Source of the DNA: Candidatus Aminicenantes bacterium UBA1061
GTDB lineage: Bacteria > Acidobacteriota > Aminicenantia > Aminicenantales > Saccharicenantaceae
DNA length: 64,000 nt
Assembly: GCA_002316315.1 (NCBI GenBank)
Contig: DCDG01000018.1
Span: 1-64,000, forward strand
Reading direction: 5' to 3'
Below, in pieces: positions 42,940 to 51,140 of this stretch. The notes beneath the pieces were generated by a model. That model did no database searches, was not told where the DNA came from, and worked only from the letters and a program-made list of their open reading frames with translations. Within the stretch, counting starts at the first letter, position 1; every line of letters starts with the position of its first letter. Position numbers and translations under genes: made by a program.

Positions 42940-43248
42940 ATGTCTGACAGATCAAATGATGAATCGAGGGATGAAGAAAAAGCTGAATTTATGCCTCCTG
43001 TCGATTTCAGCTCAATAGTTTTTCCTTTTTACACCCAGGCTTTGATGAAGCTCGGTCTGCTGGAAAATCCTCAAAACAACCAGACAGAGGAAAATTTAGA
43101 ATATGCTCGCCGGTTAATAGACCTTCTTGATCTGCTCAAAGACCGGACAAAAGGTAACCTCCTGCCTGAGGAAGAAAATTTTTTAGAAGCTGTTCTGTCG
43201 CAGCTTAAAATGCACTATCTAAATAAGACCGAGGCCATAAAGCTCTGA
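42940..43248 (+). CDS. DUF1844-family protein
   Basis: 102 residues. The conserved core is PPVDFSSIVFPFYTQALMKL followed by two helices with ENLEYARRLIDLLDLLKDRT, GNLLPEEENFLEAVLSQLK. This family is common in Acidobacteriota, Deltaproteobacteria and relatives; no function is known. It is acidic, soluble and has no signal. AAGGGG precedes ATG. It lies 4 bp before ribF, so the two are translated from one mRNA. Confidence 0.87.
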   Translation: MSDRSNDESRDEEKAEFMPPVDFSSIVFPFYTQALMKLGLLENPQNNQTEENLEYARRLIDLLDLLKDRTKGNLLPEEENFLEAVLSQLKMHYLNKTEAIKL

Positions 43249-43252
43249 GCAA

Positions 43253-44215
43253 ATGAAAATTTTCCGCCATCTGTCCCCCGAGGCCAGGAAGCAGACATCA
43301 GGTTCCGTTCTGGCCATAGGCATATTTGATGGCTTTCACCTGGGACATCAGAAGATTATAAAAAAGGTCAAAGCTGAGGCCAGCTCAAGAGGATCTCTGG
43401 CCGGAGTTTTATCCTTTTATCCTCATCCCGAGAGAGTTTTAAATCACCGGCCAATAAAAATGATTCAGACCCTGGAGCAACGTCTTCAAGCCTTGGAGCG
43501 GGCTGGCCTCGATTTTTGCCTTTTATTTGATCTTGACGACAAGCTGTCCAGACTGAGCGGAGAGGTCTTTGCCCGTCAGATCATTAAGGAAAGCCTGGGG
43601 GTCAGGCAAGTGGTCGTCGGTCATAATTTCAGATTCGGCTATCAACGACAGTGCGGAGTGGAAGATTTAAAAAGGTTCGGTCGCCTGTTTGATTTTAAGG
43701 TCACAGCCTTGGAGCCGGTGGTCAGCCACGGCCGCCTTATCAGCTCAAGTCTGATCAGAGAGCTACTCGAAAAGGGGAAGGTAGAAGAAGCCAGACAGCT
43801 TCTGGGCCATCCTTATGAAATCAGCGGTCGGGCGATTTCCGGACACAGGCTCGGACACCAGCTGGGCTACCCAACCATCAATCTTGAAACAGCCAACGAC
43901 ATTCTCCCCGCCGGCGTATTTATTTCCCTGACTAAAATCAACAAAGAAGTTTTTCCCTCGGTTTCAAATATTGGAGTCAGACCAACTTTTGGGGGGCAAA
44001 CGATTCAAGTCGAAAGCCATCTGCTTGATGTTACCCGTAAAGTTTGCCGCCAGGAGGTTTCTCTGTTCCTGCTAAAAAGAATAAGAGCAGAAAAAAAATT
44101 TGATTCACCCCAAGCCTTGAGAGAAGCCATAACCAGAGATATAAACCTGGCCAGAAATTTTTTTACAGGAACGGCTGGCAGGTCTTTGATTAAATCTGCG
44201 CAGCTTGACTTTTAG
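43253..44215 (+). CDS. ribF: Bifunctional riboflavin kinase / FAD synthetase
   Basis: 320 residues. The FMN adenylyltransferase domain carries AIGIFDGFHLGHQKIIKKVK and VVGHNFRFGYQRQCGVEDLK; the second, riboflavin kinase domain (from about 185) carries GHRLGHQLGYPTINLE and FPSVSNIGVRPTFGG. Both sites are complete. It converts riboflavin to FMN and FAD. It follows the DUF1844 gene by 4 bp. A terminal Ser/Lys-rich segment is a little longer than usual. Confidence 0.95.
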   Translation: MKIFRHLSPEARKQTSGSVLAIGIFDGFHLGHQKIIKKVKAEASSRGSLAGVLSFYPHPERVLNHRPIKMIQTLEQRLQALERAGLDFCLLFDLDDKLSRLSGEVFARQIIKESLGVRQVVVGHNFRFGYQRQCGVEDLKRFGRLFDFKVTALEPVVSHGRLISSSLIRELLEKGKVEEARQLLGHPYEISGRAISGHRLGHQLGYPTINLETANDILPAGVFISLTKINKEVFPSVSNIGVRPTFGGQTIQVESHLLDVTRKVCRQEVSLFLLKRIRAEKKFDSPQALREAITRDINLARNFFTGTAGRSLIKSAQLDF

Positions 44216-44261
44216 TTACTTTTGGCTGAAGATGTTTTAAAAAATCTAAAAAGAGGAAATT

Positions 44262-44825
44262 ATGGATACCAAAGTCAAAGCCAGAATAATGGACAACAGC
44301 AAGATCCGCCGGACGCTTCTCCGCATGGCAACTGAAATAGCCGAAAAAAACCGCCAGATAGACAATCTGGTTATAATTGGCATTGAAACCAGAGGATATT
44401 ACCTCGGACAGCGGCTGGCTGAGATTTTGAAGCAAAATGAAGGAGTGGATGTCCCGGTTAGTGCTCTTGATATTACTCCTTACCGTGACGATCTTGATTC
44501 AAAGGGGAAAAATCAACAGCCTGGCAAAAATGAAATAAATATTAACCTCGACGGAAAAGATGTCCTGTTGGTGGATGATGTCATCTTTACCGGCCGGACA
44601 AGCCGGGCGGCTATGGAAGCCATCTTTGATCTGGGACGGCCGCAGACAATCCAGTTAGCCGTCTTTATTGACCGTGGACACCGGGAATTACCTATCAGGC
44701 CTGATTATACTGGCCGGCTGCTGCCGACCTCAAGACGGGAAAGGGTTGAAGTGCATCTAAAAGAAATTGATCAGGTAGATGAGGTTTTAATTACTGAACC
44801 GAAAGAAATTATAAAGAAAAAATAG
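44262..44825 (+). CDS. pyrR: PyrR bifunctional regulator / uracil phosphoribosyltransferase
   Basis: 187 residues. The PRPP-binding motif VLLVDDVIFTGRTSRAAMEA is intact, preceded by NRQIDNLVIIGIETRGYYLG and followed by VFIDRGHRELPIRPDYTGR, all hallmarks of PyrR. It senses UMP and binds pyr mRNA leaders. Here no attenuator or antiterminator structure is obvious ahead of the gene or in the 36-bp space to pyrC. Ribosome site AGAGGAAA precedes ATG. pyrB, its usual neighbour, is missing. Confidence 0.93.
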   Translation: MDTKVKARIMDNSKIRRTLLRMATEIAEKNRQIDNLVIIGIETRGYYLGQRLAEILKQNEGVDVPVSALDITPYRDDLDSKGKNQQPGKNEININLDGKDVLLVDDVIFTGRTSRAAMEAIFDLGRPQTIQLAVFIDRGHRELPIRPDYTGRLLPTSRRERVEVHLKEIDQVDEVLITEPKEIIKKK

Positions 44826-44861
44826 GCTGTCAATTTTAAACAGGTTAAGGGAGAGCCTGAC

Positions 44862-46166
44862 TTGAAACTGCTGATCAAAAGGGCATGGGTTTTAGACCCG
44901 GGGGAAAAGATCGAGGGTGAGTTTGATCTCCTGCTGGTTGATGGTCGGCTAGCCGAAATTAAGCCTGACCTTGAACTGGAGGCTGACCGGACGATAAAGG
45001 CCACAGGTTTTTTAATCACGCCTGGTTTTATTGATCTCCATACTCATCTGAGAGAACCTGGCGATGAGCATAAAGAAACCATTAAAAGCGGTGGCCAGGC
45101 AGCAGCCCGAGGCGGTTTTACCACTATTTGCTGCATGCCAAATACCAGGCCAGTTAATGACCGGCCAGAGATCACCCGGGACATTATAGATATGGCCAGG
45201 AAAGAATCCCCGGTCAGGGTTTTGCCCATAGCTGCTGTTTCCCGTGAAGGAAAAGGCCAGGAATTAAGCCCGATGACTGAACTCGCCATAGCCGGGGCAG
45301 CTGGTTTTTCCGATGATGGGCAACCAGTTAGCAATTCTGCCTTGATGAAAAAAGCTATGGAAATGGCCGCCAGCCTGGGGTTGCCGCTTATCGACCACTG
45401 CGAGGAAAAAAGCCTGACTCAAAATGGTGTGGTTAACGAAGGACGCATCTCAAAGCTATTGAAGCTCAAGGGTATTCCAGCTGCAGCTGAAGAAATAATG
45501 GTGGCCAGAGATATTATCCTGGCTAAAAACTTCCGATGGCCAGTTCATCTGGCTCACCTGAGCACCAGGGGTTCAGTTGATCTCCTCCGCTGGGCTCGGG
45601 CCGAGGGCCTTCCGGTGACGGCCGAAGTCACGCCTCATCACCTGCTATTAACCGAAGATGTCCTGCTGACCAGCAATCCGGATGCCAAAGTCAATCCCCC
45701 TTTAAGGACAGAAGAGGATATTCAATCATTACGTCAGGCACTCGAGGATGGCTTAATTGATATCATCGCTACCGATCATGCTCCTCATGCCGAAGAGGAA
45801 AAGAAAACCGGACTGGAAAAAGCACCTTTTGGTATAAATGGACTGGAAACAGCGGTTCCTTCCTTGCTCGATCTTCTGGTCAGAAAACAGGGCTTCCCTC
45901 TCTACCGATTAATTGAAGTTTTAACTGCCCGGCCAGCTAAATTGCTCAACCTTAAAGACGGCGGACAGATAAAAAAGGGTGAAATAGCCGATCTGACCAT
46001 TATCGATCTGGAGGGGAAAACAACCATAACCAGGGAATCTATGGCCTCAAGAAGCCATAATACACCCTTTCTCGGAACCACTTTTACCGGTTCAATCGTC
46101 ATGACCATCGTTTCTGGCCAGTCTGTTTACCAGAATAAATATTATGATAAGATTTTATTTGTCTGA
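44862..46166 (+). CDS. pyrC: Dihydroorotase
   Basis: 434 residues. The metal and catalytic motifs are TPGFIDLHTHLREPGDEHKE, GFTTICCMPNTRPVND, IDHCEEKS, VHLAHLSTRGSVDLL and DIIATDHAPHAEEEKK, the class I (long) dihydroorotase pattern. It closes carbamoyl-aspartate to dihydroorotate in pyrimidine synthesis. The start is TTG with GGGAG upstream. It lies 36 bp after pyrR, and the next gene, rnc, starts 5 bp after its stop. Class I enzymes often associate with PyrB, whose gene is absent here. Confidence 0.94.
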   Translation: MKLLIKRAWVLDPGEKIEGEFDLLLVDGRLAEIKPDLELEADRTIKATGFLITPGFIDLHTHLREPGDEHKETIKSGGQAAARGGFTTICCMPNTRPVNDRPEITRDIIDMARKESPVRVLPIAAVSREGKGQELSPMTELAIAGAAGFSDDGQPVSNSALMKKAMEMAASLGLPLIDHCEEKSLTQNGVVNEGRISKLLKLKGIPAAAEEIMVARDIILAKNFRWPVHLAHLSTRGSVDLLRWARAEGLPVTAEVTPHHLLLTEDVLLTSNPDAKVNPPLRTEEDIQSLRQALEDGLIDIIATDHAPHAEEEKKTGLEKAPFGINGLETAVPSLLDLLVRKQGFPLYRLIEVLTARPAKLLNLKDGGQIKKGEIADLTIIDLEGKTTITRESMASRSHNTPFLGTTFTGSIVMTIVSGQSVYQNKYYDKILFV

Positions 46167-46171
46167 CTGAG

Positions 46172-46933
46172 ATGACATTGACTGCCCTTGAAAAAAAACT
46201 AAATTATAAGTTCAAAAGCCGGGAGCTGCTGGCGCAGGCCTTGATTCATAGTTCCTATGCCCACGAACATCCAGAGTTGGGACTTAAAGATAACGAAATA
46301 CTGGAATTTCTTGGCGATTCAGTTGTCGGCCTGGTGCTGGCTGATTTTTTGTTTTCCAATTATCCAGGCTTGAGTGAAGGTCAGTTATCAAAGCTTAAAT
46401 CAACTCTGGTCTCAACCAATTCTCTGGCTACCCTGGCCAGAAAACTGGAGCTCGACAAACAGATCAAGCTGGGCAAGGGAGAAGAAAAAAATGAGGGGCG
46501 TAAAAAAAAGAGCATCCTGGCAGGAAGTCTCGAGGCATTGATGGGGGCCATCTACGTCGACAGCGGCTACCAGACTGCCAGTCTGGTTTTATTCTCTCTC
46601 ATCAAGAAATATTTTAAAAAACTTCCTCGGGCAAATTTTCAAATCAATAATTTTAAATCGGCTCTCCAGGAATATTTTAATCAGCATCAACTGCCGACAC
46701 CTGTTTACCGGACAGTATCTGAATCAGGCCCCGAGCATGAAAAGGTCTTTACCATTGAAGTCAGCTCCGGTCGGGAGATTTTAGCCAGGGCTAAAGGCCT
46801 GTCAAAAAAGAGCGCCGAGCAAAAAGCAGCCCAGAAGGCCTTAAAAAAATTATTTAAAAACAAGTTTCAGGCGATTTCAGACGAAACTTTCATTATCAAT
46901 CAGGATGAAAATGGTCTGAAAACAAAAGACTGA
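46172..46933 (+). CDS. rnc: Ribonuclease III
   Basis: 253 residues. The signature NEILEFLGDSVVGLVLADFL (about residues 42-60) holds the metal-binding acids, and a second acidic helix (GSLEALMGAIYVDSGY) completes the active site. A double-stranded RNA-binding domain covers the last 80 residues (FKSALQEYFNQHQLPTPVY, AKGLSKKSAEQKAAQKALKK). It processes rRNA precursors and structured mRNA. The start is 5 bp after pyrC; the ribosome site is weak, suggesting translational coupling. The tail after the dsRBD is about 25 residues longer than normal. Confidence 0.96.
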   Translation: MTLTALEKKLNYKFKSRELLAQALIHSSYAHEHPELGLKDNEILEFLGDSVVGLVLADFLFSNYPGLSEGQLSKLKSTLVSTNSLATLARKLELDKQIKLGKGEEKNEGRKKKSILAGSLEALMGAIYVDSGYQTASLVLFSLIKKYFKKLPRANFQINNFKSALQEYFNQHQLPTPVYRTVSESGPEHEKVFTIEVSSGREILARAKGLSKKSAEQKAAQKALKKLFKNKFQAISDETFIINQDENGLKTKD

Positions 46934-46985
46934 TAGCAGCCTTTTACAGCTACCGGGATTCATCACCTGATCTAAGCAGCCTTAT

Positions 46986-48020
46986 TTATTTGCTCATCAA
47001 GATAGCTAAAGGCCGGGTCGATGGGATATTTTCCAGAATAATCTTCAAAACAGCCAGAATGGGGACAGACAGAATCATACCGGCAATTCCCCACAGCCAG
47101 CCCCAAAAAATCAGAGTAAACAGAACAAGCAGTGGACTTAAATCTAAGCTTTGACCCATTAGTTTGGGGTCAACAAAATTCCCCAGGATAGAATCGGTCA
47201 CGGCAATCGCCAACAGAACCCAGATGGGTGTCAATGAATTGCCAAACTGTAAAAAAGCAATCAAGGTGGGAATAATGGTAGCAACGATTGAACCAAAGGA
47301 AGGAATAAAATTCAGAACAAATGTAATAAAGCCCAGCAGTAGAGCAAAATCTACGCCAAAAATAACCAGAATCAGGCAGACCAGGCCTCCATTAATTAGG
47401 CTTAAAAGTGTCTTAACGGCCAGGTACTTCTGAATCTGACGATTCAGGCTGGACAGCACCCGGCTAAGATAGCTGGCCCTCTCTGGAGCAAAAGCTCTGG
47501 CTACCTTATCCGCCAGCTTATCACGACCAGTCAGAATGAAAATAACAAAGACAAAGACTAAAATTAAATTACCGACAAAACTAAAAAAGGAGCCAAGCGT
47601 TCCCAACAAGAAATTGGTCACCCTTTCGACATTAATTTGGCCAATAATGGTTGGTACATCAAGTTTAAAAGGCAATCGCTCCAGGCTGCTGCTAATTTCG
47701 GTTAGCAAGTCGGTCATTTTTTGGGTGTAAGCAGGCAAAGAAACAACAAAATGCTTCCCGCTCGAATAAAGGATAAGTCCGATGAGATAAAGAAGACCAA
47801 AAGTGACAATGACAATCAGGGTAATGGCCAGACTTTTGGGAACTTTTAACTGGATCAGCCAGTCGAGCAAGGGTGAAATGGCATAAGAGATAAACAGGGA
47901 GAGAAAAAAAGGAATAAGAACAGGCCTGGCCAGCTTAAAACAAATGCCGAGAACAAAAAGAGTCAGGATCAAAAGACAAATTCTGGTTAATTTCGATTCG
48001 GTTATTTTGATTTCAGCCAT
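46986..48020 (-). CDS. AI-2E/PerM-family transporter
   Basis: 344 residues, about eight hydrophobic segments. Family features are LARPVLIPFFLSLFISYAIS, a central amphipathic periplasmic domain and the conserved end PKLMGQSLDLSPLLVLFTLI, GWLWGIAGMILSVPILAVLK. The PerM family includes the proposed autoinducer-2 exporter TqsA and several Na+/H+ or permease-like proteins; the substrate cannot be told from sequence. It lies 20 bp after the DUF6599-like gene on the same strand, and its stop faces rnc. Confidence 0.87.
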   Translation of the reverse strand: MAEIKITESKLTRICLLILTLFVLGICFKLARPVLIPFFLSLFISYAISPLLDWLIQLKVPKSLAITLIVIVTFGLLYLIGLILYSSGKHFVVSLPAYTQKMTDLLTEISSSLERLPFKLDVPTIIGQINVERVTNFLLGTLGSFFSFVGNLILVFVFVIFILTGRDKLADKVARAFAPERASYLSRVLSSLNRQIQKYLAVKTLLSLINGGLVCLILVIFGVDFALLLGFITFVLNFIPSFGSIVATIIPTLIAFLQFGNSLTPIWVLLAIAVTDSILGNFVDPKLMGQSLDLSPLLVLFTLIFWGWLWGIAGMILSVPILAVLKIILENIPSTRPLAILMSK

Positions 48021-48040
48021 AGATCCCCTAATCTGCTCAG

Positions 48041-48976
48041 TTACCTGGCCGTTTCTAAATTTGATTTTAGTTGATTAAAAGTACTGATGGACTGATCGGC
48101 CAGGGCTATGGGCAGCCGGCTGAGGCCAAAGAGGTAATTCTTGACCTGCCCGATCAGGATCACCTGGCCATATTTATTTATCTGACGATATTTGGTGCCC
48201 TCCTGGACAAAAGGTGCCTTTTCGCCGGCATAGAAATCGAGCAATTTCTGAAGCCAGTTCTGGGCCTCTCCTTCTGTCTTTGCCTCAATAATGAAAGCAT
48301 CATAATCACCCTGGTCTGTATGGTAACTAACGGCGTAACCATTAGATAAAAAGTCAAAACCCATGAAGTTTTTCTTAATATATTTTTCAGAATTTTTAAT
48401 CAGGTTAGCGGATGGAAACATCTTCAGTAAGACCGGCCAACTGCCCTTATCCTTAATCTTTCCGTCCAGCGCCAGGGCAAATTCTTTTAAATAATCAGCT
48501 GTCGTGTCATCTCCGTTATAGCATATCAACTTAACGTAATAAGTGCCGGAAATAAAATTAAGAACTTCTCCTTCCAGATAACCAGCCAGGCCGAAGGGAA
48601 CCTCAGGAATTTCCGGATAACGTTCAGAGCTGAAAATACCGAAGGCATTAAGCGGAGATCCCATATCGTAAACCTCTAAAGTAATAGAGCTTTCCGTTCC
48701 CTCTTTTAGAAAAGTTGAGACAAGCAACTGCTGAAAATCATAACCAAGATAGGCTTCTGCTGCCCCGTCAATATATTCATACAGCGTATCTGGTTTATAA
48801 ACCTGGGGTGAATCTTCGAGCTTCCAGCCATGGAGGTCAGGTAGCAGCCTTTGTAAATCTTTAGCCTGGCTCTGGGTCCCGGACTGGGCTAATCCCTGAC
48901 CAAAAAATAACAATCCCCCCATGAGTGAAATCAAGATAAAAACATAAAAAAGATCAAGATCAGCTGATCTCTTCAT
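48041..48976 (-). CDS. DUF6599-like exported protein
   Basis: 311 residues. A signal helix (FYVFILISLMGGLLFFGQGL) is followed by RLLPDLHGWKLEDSPQVYKP, TLYEYIDGAAEAYLGYDFQQ and EVYDMGSPLNAFGIFSSERY. These match my memory of DUF6599, a family found mainly in Acidobacteriota and Aminicenantes, with no known function. The name is given from recollection of the pattern. A strong GGAGG precedes ATG. It is divergent from the DUF362 gene and forms an operon with the PerM-family gene. Confidence 0.7.
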   Translation of the reverse strand: MKRSADLDLFYVFILISLMGGLLFFGQGLAQSGTQSQAKDLQRLLPDLHGWKLEDSPQVYKPDTLYEYIDGAAEAYLGYDFQQLLVSTFLKEGTESSITLEVYDMGSPLNAFGIFSSERYPEIPEVPFGLAGYLEGEVLNFISGTYYVKLICYNGDDTTADYLKEFALALDGKIKDKGSWPVLLKMFPSANLIKNSEKYIKKNFMGFDFLSNGYAVSYHTDQGDYDAFIIEAKTEGEAQNWLQKLLDFYAGEKAPFVQEGTKYRQINKYGQVILIGQVKNYLFGLSRLPIALADQSISTFNQLKSNLETAR

Positions 48977-49048
48977 TTCATCCTCCGCCTGACAAAAAAT
49001 ATATATCTTTTATGTCTTTAAAGCAACTGCTGACCCTACTGGTCAAGA

Positions 49049-49074
49049 TTGACAACCCGGTCAGAAAATATAAT
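49049..49074 (+). promoter_or_regulatory. Possible promoter inside the DUF362 upstream region
   Basis: Exact TTGACA (49049-49054) and exact TATAAT (49069-49074) occur, but only 14 bp apart, which is short for sigma-70. If real, the transcript would begin near 49081, supporting a DUF362 start at 49093. Confidence 0.35.
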
Positions 49075-49092
49075 CATAACCTTGAACTAATA

Positions 49093-49989
49093 ATGAACAA
49101 AGCCAGAGTAGTTATAGTCAAATCTCAAACTACTTTTGCAGCTAATGGGTTGCCTGATCCAGCTTCAATGCTAAGAATGTTAAGAAAAGGCCTGGAAGTT
49201 TTAACCAGAAGCAGTCAGGCCGAAGACGGGCTGAGCCAGATCTTCCAGCCCGGAGAAAATATCGGCATAAAAATTAGTACTATTGGCCGCCGGGCAATCA
49301 GCACCTACCCGGAGACAGCCATCACACTGGGCCTGTGGCTGGGCAAGACTTTTGGCCGTGAAGATAAGATTATCATTTGGGACCGTACCGATGAAGAGCT
49401 TAAAGATGCTGGTTATAAACTTTCCAGATCGGCTGGCAACCTTAGAATATTTGGCACCGATAGCCCCGGAGTTGGCTATCGGCCAGAGCCGGTGGTCAAC
49501 CGTAATGTGGCCAGCCTTTTTTCTAAAATTCAGGCTGACCTGGTTGATGCTTCCATCAGTCTGGCACTTCTGAAGGATCATGGATTAGCCGGGATAACAG
49601 GCGGAATGAAAAATTATTTCGGGACGATTCACAATCCCAACAAGTACCATGACACCAATTGTAACCCTTATGTGGCTGACCTCTTCGAAATAGATTTAAT
49701 CAGAAAAAAGCACCGTCTGACCATTCTGGATGCCCTGCGAGTCCAGTACCATCGAGGCCCATCCTACCATCCTCAGTGGAATGAAAGAGTAAACCAGTTG
49801 ATTTTTGGCCTCGATCCGGTAGCCGTAGATGCTGTCGGCTGGAAACTCATAGAAGATTTGCGAACCAAAAAAGGCTTACCCCCCTTGCAGGAGGAAAGAC
49901 GGGAGCCAGTTTATCTGAAAACTGCTGAAAACTTAGGCCTGGGCTTTGCCCGACTGGAAAATATTGAGATAATAGAAGAAGAAGTATAA
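49093..49989 (+). CDS. DUF362-domain protein
   Basis: 298 residues from the chosen ATG. The DUF362 core runs through ENIGIKISTIGRRAISTYPE, SISLALLKDHGLAGITGGMK, NYFGTIHNPNKYHDTNCNPY, LTILDALRVQYHRGPSYHP and FGLDPVAVDAVGWKLI. It lacks the ferredoxin domain that some members carry. An in-frame ATG at 49012 would add 27 residues without family similarity or a ribosome site. Function is unknown, although such proteins often occur with AMMECR1/Memo or radical SAM genes, as here. The radical SAM gene follows by 17 bp, so they form an operon. Confidence 0.85.
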   Translation: MNKARVVIVKSQTTFAANGLPDPASMLRMLRKGLEVLTRSSQAEDGLSQIFQPGENIGIKISTIGRRAISTYPETAITLGLWLGKTFGREDKIIIWDRTDEELKDAGYKLSRSAGNLRIFGTDSPGVGYRPEPVVNRNVASLFSKIQADLVDASISLALLKDHGLAGITGGMKNYFGTIHNPNKYHDTNCNPYVADLFEIDLIRKKHRLTILDALRVQYHRGPSYHPQWNERVNQLIFGLDPVAVDAVGWKLIEDLRTKKGLPPLQEERREPVYLKTAENLGLGFARLENIEIIEEEV

Positions 49990-50006
49990 TAAGGATAGAG
50001 ATAAAG

Positions 50007-51140
50007 ATGGACCGCCGTGATTTTTTAAAGAGTGCCGCCGCCGGGAGCAGCTGGCTGATAGCCTCCAATCATCTGAGGAAAGGCCAATCACTTCTGGCAA
50101 CTGAAGCCAGCTCAGGTGGAGCCGCCCTTTCCCGGGTTGAAGCCAGATATTATGACAAGCTGCCAGATCGGGAAATTAAATGTCGGCTCTGCCCGCGTTT
50201 TTGCCAGCTTGGTGATAAAGAACGGGGCTTTTGCGGCGTTCGTGAAAATCAAAACGGTAAATACTATACTCTGGTTTACGGGCAAGTAGCCAGTTACAAT
50301 ATTGATCCTATCGAGAAGAAACCTCTTTTCCATTTTCTGCCGGGATCTATGGCTTTTTCTATCGCCACGGCCGGCTGCAATGTCGCCTGTAAATTCTGCC
50401 AGAACTGGGAAATCTCTCAGATGAGGCCCGAGCAGGTTCAGAGTCGCCATCTCCTGCCTGATGTAGTGGCAGAGGCAGCTGCCAGTTATAACTGTCCTAT
50501 TATTGCTTATACCTATTCTGAACCTATAATATTTTACGAATTTATGTATGATACCAGTCTTCAAGCCAGAAAAAAAAGACTTCGAAATGCTGTTATCACT
50601 AACGGCTTTATTAACCCGGAACCCTTAGCAGAATTAATTAAAGTTGTTGAGGCTATCAAGATTGATTTGAAAGCTTTTAACCAGGATTTTTACACCAGCT
50701 ATGTCCGTGGAGAACTCAAGCCTGTTTTGGAGTCAATCAAGCAAATAGCCGGCTCAAAGGTCTGGCTGGAAATAGTTTATCTGGTCATTCCTACTCTAAA
50801 TGATAACCCGGAAGAAATCAGGCAAATGGCCCGCTGGTTAAAAGCAGAAATCGGCCCTGATTATCCACTCCATTTTTCACGTTTCCAGCCCATGTATTTG
50901 ATTAAAAATCTCCCACCCACACCTATTTCCACCCTGGAAAAGCTGCGTGATATCGCCCTTGAAGAAGGCCTGCATTATGTTTACCTCGGTAATATCCCCG
51001 GTCATCCGGCTGAAAACACCTACTGCCATAACTGTGGACAACCAGTTATTGAAAGATATGGTTATGCTATCAAAAAAATCAATATGAGCGGTAATAAATG
51101 CCGTCACTGCCAACAGGTCATTCCCGGGGTCTGGAACTGA
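50007..51140 (+). CDS. amrS: AmmeMemoRadiSam-type radical SAM protein with Tat-like signal
   Basis: 377 residues. The N-terminus MDRRDFLKSAAAGSSWLIAS fits a twin-arginine signal. An extra cysteine cluster (CRLCPRFCQLG, GFCGV) precedes the radical SAM motif ATAGCNVACKFCQNWE (CxxxCxxC, near residue 125) and GYTYSEP-like AYTYSEPIIFYEF. A C-terminal zinc-ribbon-like pair appears in CHNCGQ and CRHCQQ. It is the AmrS type usually linked to AMMECR1 and Memo, which are absent here. Cofactor binding would normally require the cytosol, so the export signal is puzzling. It overlaps the next gene by 43 bp. Confidence 0.88.
   Translation: MDRRDFLKSAAAGSSWLIASNHLRKGQSLLATEASSGGAALSRVEARYYDKLPDREIKCRLCPRFCQLGDKERGFCGVRENQNGKYYTLVYGQVASYNIDPIEKKPLFHFLPGSMAFSIATAGCNVACKFCQNWEISQMRPEQVQSRHLLPDVVAEAAASYNCPIIAYTYSEPIIFYEFMYDTSLQARKKRLRNAVITNGFINPEPLAELIKVVEAIKIDLKAFNQDFYTSYVRGELKPVLESIKQIAGSKVWLEIVYLVIPTLNDNPEEIRQMARWLKAEIGPDYPLHFSRFQPMYLIKNLPPTPISTLEKLRDIALEEGLHYVYLGNIPGHPAENTYCHNCGQPVIERYGYAIKKINMSGNKCRHCQQVIPGVWN

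Noticed and set aside
43253..44215. FMN riboswitch for ribF
   Set aside because: The space before ribF is 4 bp and the region before the DUF1844 gene lacks any RFN-like conserved segments.
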